From contig JASKMD010000026.1 of the NCBI GenBank assembly GCA_030144725.1, positions 10,160,616 through 10,224,615 of the forward strand: a stretch of DNA of 64,000 nucleotides, read 5' to 3'. Positions 20,802-31,450 of this stretch are shown here, piece after piece. Made by a program: the position numbers and the translations under genes. The stretch's first letter is position 1. Each line of letters begins with the position of its first letter. The notes under the pieces were generated by a model. The model searched no databases. It was not told the DNA's origin and worked only from the letters and a program-made list of their open reading frames with translations. This DNA is from Haematococcus lacustris. Its lineage: Eukaryota > Chlorophyta > Chlorophyceae > Chlamydomonadales > Haematococcaceae.

Positions 20802-23800
20802 TTACTGTGCCTCAGCAGGCTGCTGCTGCTGGGCCTCGGGTGGCTTGTCTCGCACCCGCTTGTAGCCCAGGCCAGGGTACTCCTTGCCCTTGGCTGGCAG
20901 CGCTCCCTGGTCTGGCCAGTAGCACAGCTCCAGCGGCCGCCACCTGCTCTCCCCAATGCGCTGCATGTTCAGCGCTGCATTGCAGTCCCTGTCCAGCCAC
21001 CTGCCTGGCTGTGGTGCTGGCTTTGCCTTGGCAGCCTTGCCCTTGCCTTTGCCCTTGGTGGGCTCAGCTGCCCCTGGCTCAGCCTTGGTGCGCTTGCTGC
21101 GCTGGGCTGGCTGGGGACTGCTTGGCCCTGGCTCTGAGGCTGCTGCCGGTGTGGCTTCCTGGCTGCTGCGTGGGGCCTGTGGGGGCTTGCGGGGGGGCAC
21201 TACTGGGCACCACATCATGCCCCGCACTGGCTGGTCACGCTCCTGGCTCCAGGCTGGGCGCACCAGGCGGGGTTCCATCTGCCCTGCTGGGGGCTTCCAG
21301 CCTGCGGGTCTTGTGGCACTGAGTGTGTTCAGCTCCACCTCACAGGGCTGCTTGCCATTCACTGCTGAGCTGACCCGGGTGGTGCGGTGCTCATCCACAA
21401 GCACCACCCTGCCCCGCAGCTGGTCTGTGCCCCTGGGCCTGCACACCACCTTGCGGCAGGCACGCAACACCGCATCATCATTCCACCCTCCCGCTGTGCC
21501 AATGCTAGCTGCTCCAAAGAACACCACCAGCTGCTTGACACGCTTGTGGCGCTTCATTGACAACTCCGCCATGTCCTCCTCCAACTGCAGCCATGCACAC
21601 AAGGCACACACAGGGTGGCTGACATGGTGGCACCAGGTTAGGCATGGCACAGTCAACTACTCCTTCATATCATGCCCAACCCACCACCTCTCATTCCCTT
21701 ACCCTCCCTCCCACACACCTACCCACCCACCCACCCTCACCTTGTTGAAGAACTGCTCCAGCGCCCGGTCCTGGGCTCCGTACAGCCTCAACCGCTGCCG
21801 TGCCCACTTGGGGTCCAGGTACACCTCCCACACCGCATCCCAGGTGGCCAGGGTGACGGTGATGTGCTTCAGGTTGGCCTCCAGGGAGGTGCCGGCTGAG
21901 CTTGCTGCTGCCAGGTGCTGGAGGTGGGGCTTGATTGGTGCTAGCCACCGCTCTGTGTCACGGCGGGCATTGTTCAGGCCGCTGGCATGCTTCACCTGGC
22001 CCTTGGTCAGCTTCCACCGGCGCAGCTGGTCTGCCTGGCCTGACTGCAGATCCCACACCCCAGAGGCTGCGCTGACTGCCTGGGTGACGCCGGGGTCGAT
22101 GCCCACCCCAATCTGTGTGTCTGGGTCAAACACATACTCACGCGTCTCAGCTATGCCCTTGCCTATGTGGGGGAGCCCCACTGCATGAGCCGCTGCTGCT
22201 GCTGCACTTGGGCGGCTGCTGGTGCTGCTGCTGCTGGCAGCTGGAGGTGGGGCTGGAGGAGGGGGAAGGGGGTGCGTGTAGTGCACGCACACGCTGACAC
22301 CATCTGTGTCCACCAACCTCTCGAAAGCAAACCCCTTGTTGCGAAGCTTGTTGGTGTTGAACCACCTGGCCCAATGATGGCTCAGTGCTGGCTCTGAGGT
22401 GAATGCTGCCCGGGTTTCCTTGGTCAGGCCCAGCTGCCTGCACACTCCATGCAGCACCCTGCTGTCCACCTTGATGAAGTGGACCCCCATCCTGGCCATG
22501 GGGGTGAGGGTGAAGGGGGGTGGGCAGGGCAGGGTCCGGGGACCAACCCCACGCCTCTTGCCGCGCTTTGGTTGCCCTGGTGCGGGTGGGGTGTGGGGCT
22601 GCTGCCACCGCTCTAGCCACCGGCACACATGCACTGCATGGCGCATGCGGCAGGGCAGGGGCAGGGTGTCCTGCAGGGAGCCTTCCTTCTTCATGCCCAG
22701 TAGGCGGCGGTGCGTGTTGGCCTCCTCTATCAGGTCCGCCACATGCCCCTTGTCCAGTGTGGCGGCCTTCAGCTCCGAGCTGTTGGCGTTGATGCCATAC
22801 CCGCACGCCATCCTGATGAACAGCTGAGCCTCCTCGCCACTCCAGCCTAGCTGGGCCCTGGCTGCCTTGGCGTACAGCTTGACAAAGCGCTCTGCAGGTC
22901 AGGTACAGGTCAGGTATAGGTCATGTATAAGGTCAGGTCAGGTCAGGTATCAGGTCAGGTCAGATCAGGTCAGGTCAGGTCAGGTCAGGTCAGGTCAGGT
23001 CAGGTCAGGTCAGGTCAGGTCAGGTCAGGTCAGGTCAGGTCAGGTCAGGTCAGGTCAGGTCAGGTCAGGTCAGGTCAGGTCAGGTCAGGTCAGGTCAGGT
23101 CAGGTCAGGTCAGGTCAGGTCAGGTCAGGTCAGGTCAGGTCAGGTCAGGTCAGGTCAGGTCAGGTCAGGTCAGGTCAGGTCAGGTCAGGTCAGGTCAGGT
23201 CAGGTCAGGTCAGGTCAGGTCAGGTCAGGTCAGGTCAGGTCAGGTCAGGTCAGGTCAGGTCAGGTCAGGTCAGGTCAGGTCAGGTCAGGTCAGGTCAGGT
23301 CAGGTCAGGTCAGGTCAGGTCAGGTCAGGTCAGGTCAGGTCAGGTCAGGTCAGGTCAGGTCAGGTCAGGTCAGGTCAGGTCAGGTCAGGTCAGGTCAGGT
23401 CAGGTCAGGTCAGGTCAGGTCAGGTCAGGTCAGGTCAGGTCAGGTCAGGTCAGGTCAGGTCAGGTCAGGTCAGGTCAGGTCAGGTCAGGTCAGGTCAGGT
23501 CAGGTCAGGTCAGGTCAGGTCAGGTCAGGTCAGGTCAGGTCAGGTCAGGTCAGGTCAGGTCAGGTCAGGTCAGGTCAGGTCAGGTCAGGTCAGGTCAGGT
23601 CAGGTCAGGTCAGGTCAGGTCAGGTCAGGTCAGGTCAGGTCAGGTCAGGTCAGGTCAGGTCAGGTCAGGTCAGGTCAGGTCAGGTCAGGTCAGGTCAGGT
23701 CAGGTCAGGTCAGGTCAGGTCAGGTCAGGTCAGGTCAGGTCAGGTCAGGTCAGGTCAGGTCAGGTCAGGTCAGGTCAGGTCAGGTCAGGTCAGGTCAGGT

Positions 23801-26215
23801 CAGGTCAGGTCAGGTCAGGTCAGGTCAGGTCAGGTCAGGTCAGGTCAGGTCAGGTCAGGTCAGGTCAGGTCAGGTCAGGTCAGGTCAGGTCAGGTCAGGT
23901 CAGGTCAGGTCAGGTCAGGTCAGGTCAGGTCAGGTCAGGTCAGGTCAGGTCAGGTCAGGTCAGGTCAGGTCAGGTCAGGTCAGGTCAGGTCAGGTCAGGT
24001 CAGGTCAGGTCAGGTCAGGTCAGGTCAGGTCAGGTCAGGTCAGGTCAGGTCAGGTCAGGTCAGGTCAGGTCAGGTCAGGTCAGGTCAGGTCAGGTCAGGT
24101 CAGGTCAGGTCAGGTCAGGTCAGGTCAGGTCAGGTCAGGTCAGGTCAGGTCAGGTCAGGTCAGGTCAGGTCAGGTCAGGTCAGGTCAGGTCAGGTCAGGT
24201 CAGGTCAGGTCAGGTCAGGTCAGGTCAGGTCAGGTCAGGTCAGGTCAGGTCAGGTCAGGTCAGGTCAGGTCAGGTCAGGTCAGGTCAGGTCAGGTCAGGT
24301 CAGGTCAGGTCAGGTCAGGTCAGGTCAGGTCAGGTCAGGTCAGGTCAGGTCAGGTCAGGTCAGGTCAGGTCAGGTCAGGTCAGGTCAGGTCAGGTCAGGT
24401 CAGGTCAGGTCAGGTCAGGTCAGGTCAGGTCAGGTCAGGTCAGGTCAGGTCAGGTCAGGTCAGGTCAGGTCAGGTCAGGTCAGGTCAGGTCAGGTCAGGT
24501 CAGGTCAGGTCAGGTCAGGTCAGGTCAGGTCAGGTCAGGTCAGGTCAGGTCAGGTCAGGTCAGGTCAGGTCAGGTCAGGTCAGGTCAGGTCAGGTCAGGT
24601 CAGGTCAGGTCAGGTCAGGTCAGGTCAGGTCAGGTCAGGTCAGGTCAGGTCAGGTCAGGTCAGGTCAGGTCAGGTCAGGTCAGGTCAGGTCAGGTCAGGT
24701 CAGGTCAGGTCAGGTCAGGTCAGGTCAGGTCAGGTCAGGTCAGGTCAGGTCAGGTCAGGTCAGGTCAGGTCAGGTCAGGTCAGGTCAGGTCAGGTCAGGT
24801 CAGGTCAGGTCAGGTCAGGTCAGGTCAGGTCAGGTCAGGTCAGGTCAGGTCAGGTCAGGTCAGGTCAGGTCAGGTCAGGTCAGGTCAGGTCAGGTCAGGT
24901 CAGGTCAGGTCAGGTCAGGTCAGGTCAGGTCAGGTCAGGTCAGGTCAGGTCAGGTCAGGTCAGGTCAGGTCAGGTCAGGTCAGGTCAGGTCAGGTCAGGT
25001 CAGGTCAGGTCAGGTCAGGTCAGGTCAGGTCAGGTCAGGTCAGGTCAGGTCAGGTCAGGTCAGGTCAGGTCAGGTCAGGTCAGGTCAGGTCAGGTCAGGT
25101 CAGGTCAGGTCAGGTCAGGTCAGGTCAGGTCAGGTCAGGTCAGGTCAGGTCAGGTCAGGTCAGGTCAGGTCAGGTCAGGTCAGGTCAGGTCAGGTCAGGT
25201 CAGGTCAGGTCAGGTCAGGTCAGGTCAGGTCAGGTCAGGTCAGGTCAGGTCAGGTCAGGTCAGGTCAGGTCAGGTCAGGTCAGGTCAGGTCAGGTCAGGT
25301 CAGGTCAGGTCAGGTCAGGTCAGGTCAGGTCAGGTCAGGTCAGGTCAGGTCAGGTCAGGTCAGGTCAGGTCAGGTCAGGTCAGGTCAGGTCAGGTCAGGT
25401 CAGGTCAGGTCAGGTCAGGTCAGGTCAGGTCAGGTCAGGTCAGGTCAGGTCAGGTCAGGTCAGGTCAGCCTGGGTTGGAGTAATGCTTGCCTGGGTTGGA
25501 GTAATGCTGCTGCATGGCCACCGCCAGCTGCATGGAGTGTGCGTCGATGGTGTTGGCGTCACCCGTCAGCTTGATGCTGCACAGCCCCTGCAGCTTGTCC
25601 AGCTGCGCCTGGTTGCTGGGGTCCTCAAAGGCTGGCATGAGCATGGGGTGGCGGAGCCGAACATGGCGTCGCTGCAGCTGGTTGTAGCATGTCTTGAAGT
25701 TGGGGTTGGCAAAGAACATGCAGAAGTCCTTGAGCTGCCTCAGCATGACAGGGTCCTCGCAGTCAAGGGGCAAGGGAGGGCCAGTGGGTGCTGCAGGTGC
25801 AAGGGCTGACAGGCGGGCGCTGCAGCGCCCTGGGGGGGGGCTGCGTGACTGGCTCAGGGTCTGACTCTGACTCCGAGTCAGACTGTGGCTCTGGCTCTGG
25901 CTCAGAGTCACAATCTGACTCGGAGTCAGAGTCAGTGTCACACTCCATGCTGTCAGGCTGCGCAGGGGCAGGCTGGGCAGGGGCACGTGGGGGTAGGGGG
26001 GGTAGGGGGGGAGCATCAGGGGGTTGGGGGGGCTGCACGGCTGGAGGCTGAGGGGCGCTGGGGAAGCCCGGGGTGGGGTAGCCCACCAAGCATGTCAAGA
26101 ACATACGCAGAACAAACAAAGAGGCGAGCCTCTGCCTGACTTTGGTCAGCCGTTTATCGACCAGCTTGTAGCCCTGATGGTACTTCTTGCCGAGGGCAAG
26201 CAAAGCCTCCAGACC
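20802..26215 (-). CDS. Fanzor (eukaryotic TnpB-like RNA-guided nuclease), N-terminus unresolved
   Basis: Exons on the minus strand: ~26215-25491 (see below), 22891-21741, 21584-20802 (stop). RuvC-I is IGVGIDPG (Asp codon 22095-22097). RuvC-II is LVDEHRTTR (Glu codon 21390-21392). RuvC-III is LDRDCNAALNM (Asp codon 20985-20987). That order and spacing define the TnpB/Fanzor nuclease family, whose members cut DNA guided by an RNA. The usual Cx2C pair after RuvC-II is replaced (TTRVSSAV). Intron 21740-21585 is GT-AG; intron 25490-22892 is GC-AG and holds the satellite; both keep phase. The upstream exon runs LEALLALGKKYHQGYKLVDK to a Pro/acidic stretch, then after a run of nine G (25832-25840) shifts frame into DCEDPVMLRQLKDF. 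Either this is a 1-base frameshift or an intron (donor GTGGGC at 26086) spans it. No start ATG was found. Confidence 0.85.
22895..25468. repeat. (TCAGG)n satellite, ~500 units, inside the Fanzor intron
   Basis: The array starts with imperfect units at about 22895-22964, then is uninterrupted from about 22965 to 25468 (about 2.5 kb). It fills nearly the whole intron, from the GC donor at 25490 to the CTGCAG acceptor at 22892-22897. Because the unit is 5 bp, all frames on the plus strand are open and give a spurious QVRSG repeat. A three- to four-unit copy lies at 26426-26443. The perfect homogeneity suggests recent expansion; the true length could differ from the assembly. Confidence 0.97.
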
Positions 26216-26545
26216 CTTTCAGCTGCCCTGCTCAAGCGGGCGCTGCACACTCTTCGCAATGCGCTGAAAGGTAAGGCACGGGTCGGTGTCACGAACCAGC
26301 CACCTGCCCTATGGGGGGTTTGGGGCCCGGTGCAGCAGGGGAGGGCTGGGCATAGGGTAGGTGGGGCCTGGGCAGTGGGGGCCTGGGCAAGGGGAGGAGG
26401 AGGGCGGCACCTCATGGCACCATCAGGTCAGGTCAGGTCAGGTTACCACACTATCCAAGTGGAGTGGCCTTGCTGGGGTGTTCAGCAGGTTGCCATCCAA
26501 CCGGAGTGCCGGCAACCATTCGCCGTCCGAGGGTATCCGGCTACC

Positions 26546-29500
26546 CCTCCCATTGAACAACCAACCCCCCTAACGATAAGGGACAACGGCTTTCCAGACT
26601 CACTTCTGCACGGATGTACACGCGGATTGAAGCGTCGGAATGCGGCCGCGCAGAGCCACACGCTGAGCTGGTCAGGCATGTTGCCGGGTATCCGACCCTA
26701 CCGTGCCTGCGGACTTGATGTACGTTGACCCAGTAGCAGTGAGTCCCTGTTTAACGCGATGGTTAGTGCGCGATGTGCGAGGAGCCCGACTTCATGTCCA
26801 ACATCGTGACCAACATGCGCTGGCTCAGGGGCTCTGAAACTTGGAGGAGACCACAGTAGGAGCACAACAGTGGCAAATGCACCGATCCCGTGTTGATTGG
26901 GCTCCAAGAGGTGGGCTAAATCCTCTATGCTGCCCCACTCTGCTGATGCCAGTCTGGCAACCATCGAAGTGAATCGAAGTCTCCAGCCCTGCGCCAATAG
27001 CTAGGGAACTGAACTGTGGATCCCCTGCCAGGTTCTCATCTATTGTTGACAATTGTCAAGAGGGGTTTTAGGAGCTGGCGTGTGCACATGCCTGCAGGCA
27101 TGGGCTTGTACTCCAAATCCCACCCCTACAGACGGAAGGGGGGCCATGCTGCCCGCTGTGCTTGTTGTGCAACGTGTACGCCAGCTGGCAGCACTGGCTG
27201 GGTGGTGATCCATGTGGAGGGGGAGGCAGCTTTCTACAGATCCGGATGCAGTCACACAGCCATCGGCCAGGTCACAGCCATGATGTCTGAAGTCATCAGG
27301 GCCTGCAGCAACCTAGTGCCTCAACAGGTTCCACTGGCCCACAGAACATGTGCTGAGGCTGCTGCGGCTGCGCATGCTATGGGCCAGCAGCTGCGGGGGC
27401 AGGAGCCAGCCAGCCAGCTCCAGCCCATGCCCATTCTCTGCTCCACACCCACGCAAGCACCTGCACAGCCTAGGCCAGCCCATGCGCCCTGCCCCCACCA
27501 TCTCCCAGACCAACCACCCTCGCACCCATCACAGTCCCAGCTGCAGGGGTCCAGCCGGCACCACCCAGCCCTGCCGGCACTGCTGCACCTACCGGGGCTC
27601 TCCATCCTCACCAGGCCTGCCACCAATCCTGTGACCTCACCTGCCGAGGAGCAACAGTCCATCATGTGAGTGACCCTGCTGGATGATGGGCTGACATGGC
27701 AAGGCAGCTGAACAACATCAGTTGCACACTCAGGTTGCAGCCTGTTTTGGCCCATTCCACCTAGCACCCTGGTGGAAGCACCACTTCACACTCCTGTGTG
27801 TGGTGTCATGCAGACACACCACTGAAGAGCAGGACGAGCAGACCCCCAAGCATGCCCAAGCAACAGCAGGACTGGGCCACCGCAAGGTGCGCTTTTCACT
27901 CCTCAGCCCTGACCTGCACCAGCCCAGCCTTGCACCAGCCTTGCCCTGGCTATGGCCCTAGCCTGCCCTTCGCTGAACTGCCCTGCCCTTCTTTGATCCT
28001 TTGGTCCTTTGGCTGCAGGGCAATCGCTGCTGAAGTTCTCCAGCAGGTACAGCAATTACCCACACTGTTGCGCCTTCTGCGGTCACAGCCTGATGGCAAG
28101 GTGATGCTACAATTGTCAACACTGCAAGATGCTGAGGTACAGCTTGGACGACTGGAGTTTGCGCTGCATCACATCATGCAACCCAGGTAACAAGGGAGGG
28201 AGAGGCAGGGGGAGGGAAGGGGCGGGGGGTAGGGCTGTGAGTGGGGACAAGGAATGAGGCACATGTGAAGCTGAAGGTACAGCTGAAGGTAATGCTACTT
28301 GCATGCTACCTGCACTGCCATGATGTGCTGCAGCCCTAGCCCCAGCCCTAGCCCCAGCCCATGCCCATGTGCTGCAGGCCCTTCCCAGTTGGCGGCATTA
28401 CCGGGGGAGCAGGGTCCTGGCACCCCCGCAGCCTTGCAGCAGGGGGCCATCCACTGCGAGGTCAACACGCCGGCTGACAGCATGCCATCAGCCTCCATGC
28501 AGCCACTAATCCCGCCCCTGCCTCAACCCCAGCATGAGCCTAGCCCCAGCCCTAGCCCCAGCCCCTTCCCCACCCTTCCCCCACCCTGCTCCCCCACCCT
28601 TCTCCCACCCTTCCACCCTTCCACCTTTCTCCCCCACCCTTCCCCCACCCTTCTCCCCCACCCTTCTCCCACCCTTCCACCCTTCCACCTTTCTCCCCCA
28701 CCCTTCCCCCACCCTTCCCAACCCCTCCGCCCTTCCACCCTTCCCCCACCCTTCTCCCCTCCCCTCTCCCCTCCTGGCCTTCCGCCTGTCCCGCTACCTT
28801 CACCCCCTCCCCTCCCTCCCCCATCCCCCATCCCCGTCCCACCACCTCCCAGCAAAACCCAGCCCCTGAGCGCCACAGCTGTGCGGCAGTTGTTCCTATG
28901 TCCTTGTGAGCTTGGCCAGCAGCCTAGCCTTGCCTGCTCTTTGCGCACATGCCTCCATTGCAAGTCGCGCAGGCTACAGCTGCAGCCGGATGCAGATGGC
29001 AGCGTCATGCTCACTGTGCGTCAGTATGGAAAACCACCATCAGCTGTAGGCAGCCGGCCGGTTGAGCTGCTGTGCGTGAGGGTGAGCTTGAGTGATGCTA
29101 TTGGCATGCTGAACAAGCAGATGCCAGAGTACATCAAGCACCACCGGTTGGCACATCACCAGCTGCAGGTTTTCCGTCAGCACCGTGAGGCCGTCAAGGC
29201 AGGCAAGGATGGGAAGGTGGTTATTTCATGTGATTGGTCAGAGAAGCTGACTGTTGAGCGCAGAGTTGAGATCATGTCAGAGCACTGGCATGCACCGCAG
29301 ATAGGCATTCTTGTTGCGTGTGCATACTTCAAGAACAAAGAGGGGGCCTACTATGAGCACACCGTGTATGTGATGACAGATGGGAAGGAGCAGTCGGCAG
29401 CCATTACCCAAGCAGCAGTAAACCAGGTAGTGTATTACTTGCTGGCAGAGCATGACATGGACATGAGGCAGTTGTATATGTGGTCTGATGGGTGTGCAGG

Positions 29501-30086
29501 GCAGTTCAAGGGCGCCCCAGCCATGCGACAGCATTGGGGCATGGCACAGAGGTTCAGCGTGCCAATGTGGTGGAGCTATGGGGCACCGGTGGTGCTTGGA
29601 GCTATGGGGCATCGGTGGTGCTTGGAGCTGAGCACACAGGAGGTACAGCTTTGCAGTGCTCCACAGCGGGATGCACATGCCTTTGCATCATCCATCCCCG
29701 GCTCTATGAGCATGCACAGCTGCTTCTTTCCTGCTGCAGGGATCCAGGTTGAGTGGTCACAGACTGCATGTGCATGTGCCCAATGCATGACCCCCGCACC
29801 AAGGGGTGTGTGTATGAGGCTCTCCATCACAAAGCCCTTTGTAGCCATGCCCATGTTCGATCAGAAGAGGGATGACAAGCATTGGGACGATGAGTGCCTC
29901 ACCCTTCTGTGCTCATTTGCACCAGACAGCGTGATGCAGCTGTGCACCTTGGGCAAGAAGCTGAGCGTGAAGATGTTAAACGAGTATTGCAAGGCAGTGG
30001 GGTTGCATGTGCCAGCCGGCACCTTGCGTGCTGGGTTACGGTACATGGTGTTGGAGCATCTGAATGGGCAGGCAGAGTGCGACTGA
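26546..30086 (+). CDS. Transposase-like gene C, unknown family
   Basis: Coding pieces on the plus strand: 27016-27665 (WRVHMPAGMGLYSKSHPYRR, then CACC...C and WVVIHVEGEA), 27814-27886, about 28020-28186, and about 28379-30086 (stop). The last contains Cys pairs CPCELG and CLHCKSRRL, then VVISCDWSEKL and, about 90 residues later, MWSDGCAGQFKG. These look like the first two acidic residues of an RNase H-fold DDE/D transposase. The C-terminus has a SAP-like helix pair (LSVKMLNEYCKAVGLHVPAG). Intron phases between the first pieces do not all close, and 29580-29740 looks like an intron or insertion where a third acidic residue would be expected, so the copy may be defective. The 5' ~600 bp (26546-27180) recur at 50652-51730. 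I do not recognise the family. Confidence 0.5.
28555..28855. repeat. Polypyrimidine low-complexity tract
   Basis: About 300 bp of C/T-rich sequence with repeated CCACCCTTC and TCCCCCACCCTT units, lying in the reading frame of gene C as a Pro/Ser-rich linker. Confidence 0.85.
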
Positions 30087-31450
30087 GCTGGCTGTGTAAG
30101 ATGACGTTGAGAAAACTGGGCTCCATGCGTAAAGTGTACCGCAGTGTACCGCAGCGGAGAACTCTGCATCTTGCGTTGTGGGTGTTGCGGAGCAGCGCTT
30201 GAAAGGCACATCGCGCGGAACGGAACCGTTTGCGTGCCTGGCAGGTTGCCGGTCACCGTGGGTCCGCGTTAAAATGACAACTCAACTCTCACGCCACGCC
30301 GCAAAGTCAAATGTCCCTTACGTGGTCGTTGAACGGGAGGGGTAGCCATCCGTGCCTCCCTCTGACCTTCCCTCTCAGCCACCACCCTGCCATCCCTCAC
30401 TAGGGCCTCCATTTGAGCCGGATCAGCACCCTCTCACAGCCCTGCCATCCGAGACACAACCATCCCACCCCACTGCCTAGCTGGCACCACTGTTGGCTGT
30501 TGATATTACCAAATCAGGCTCGGGCTGGGAGCGGAGGAGGTCGGGCCACACAGCACTGCGATCTCGGTTACAAGACTTATTGAACTACATCAATAACAGG
30601 ACACCACACGTACAAACCTCATGCGAGCTACGAACTGTGGGTACTTTTCTCTTCTATGTGCCCACTCTACCAACATCAGTCTGGGACCAAGCAACAAGAG
30701 ATGCATAGGACCAAGAGGTGTCTGCACTCTCCCGAATACACATCTACAACAACCAAACTAGAGAAAAGTCGACAACACGCAGTTGCCATGCCTTACCGCC
30801 GCTGCATGCAACATCGCTGAATTGCAGCAAGATAAAGCAGACACCCCCACACCCCTCCTCACATAAGGCTTCTCCTGCAGGTTGTTGAGCTGTAGATAGT
30901 TTCATCCTCCCTCTGATCGAGCAATGACAGCAGTGCAAGCTGTACAGTGTCGCACTAAGGACGCAGCCACTGCCCCCAGAGAGCCACCTTGCAGGGCTAC
31001 TTTGCACGCCCTCAGCAGCCTGCAGTGCGGCTGATCACTCCGAACAGTCACCCTGCTCTGTGCAGCAGTTTGCCCTTGCAGTACTTGATGGTTATGACAC
31101 TTTGGTGATGTGCAAGAGATTGCTGATAACCTTGCATCTAGACAGCTGCACACATTGTGACCAGCCATGAGGTTTGCTCAACAGGCAGGTGTCACAGGGA
31201 GCAACGTGTAGTTGGTGCAGCTGCCAGCGACATGCAGCCAGCCACTAAAACCAGCGCACACAATACACCCTGCCAGGCCAGCCCATGCTATAGCTCCACA
31301 TGCAAGCACCTACACACCGACTGTACACCGCCACTTGTGATGCTGACAACGATAGTGGTCTTCAGCTGGGCACATGATGCTTGGTTGTACGGCCTTGCCT
31401 TGCACACCTTGCACAGCCGCTGACCTTGTGGGCCTTCAGCTGCCAGGGTC
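30087..31450. other. Intergenic, no gene recognised
   Basis: Holds the third copy of the ~40-bp dispersed repeat (30392-30426) and otherwise mixed-composition DNA. 31000-31450 is the presumed 3' UTR and downstream flank of the phosphodiesterase gene. No convincing ORF on either strand. Confidence 0.5.

Noticed and set aside
20956..22188. 410-residue plus-strand ORF opposite the Fanzor gene
   Set aside because: Shadow of the minus-strand Fanzor exons; it crosses the real intron and has no recognisable domain.
22965..25468. (TCAGG)n as a telomere
   Set aside because: TCAGG is the telomere unit of some beetles, but green-algal telomeres are TTTAGGG/TTTTAGGG-like. The array is internal, in an intron, with unique DNA on both sides.
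22867..25809. 980- and 883-residue plus-strand ORFs made of a QVRSG repeat
   Set aside because: They are only the 5-bp satellite read in frames without stops; the coding gene runs on the other strand and the array is its intron.
26105..26270. Plus-strand open stretch ending in a good donor (AAAG|GTAAGG)
   Set aside because: The opposite strand continues the Fanzor N-terminal region with better third-position GC; I keep the minus-strand reading but cannot fully exclude a plus-strand exon.
26698..26997. Minus-strand ORF with an Ala/Leu-rich, protein-like sequence, also seen at 50927-51124
   Set aside because: It recurs only because the transposon 5' region is duplicated; the plus strand carries the coherent protein downstream, and no splice partner was found for the minus frame.
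28299..30086. Gene C as a KDZ (Zisupton-type) transposase
   Set aside because: The SDGCAGQ core and Cys pairs are suggestive of transposases in general, but the diagnostic KDZ Cys patterns were not found, so no superfamily is claimed.
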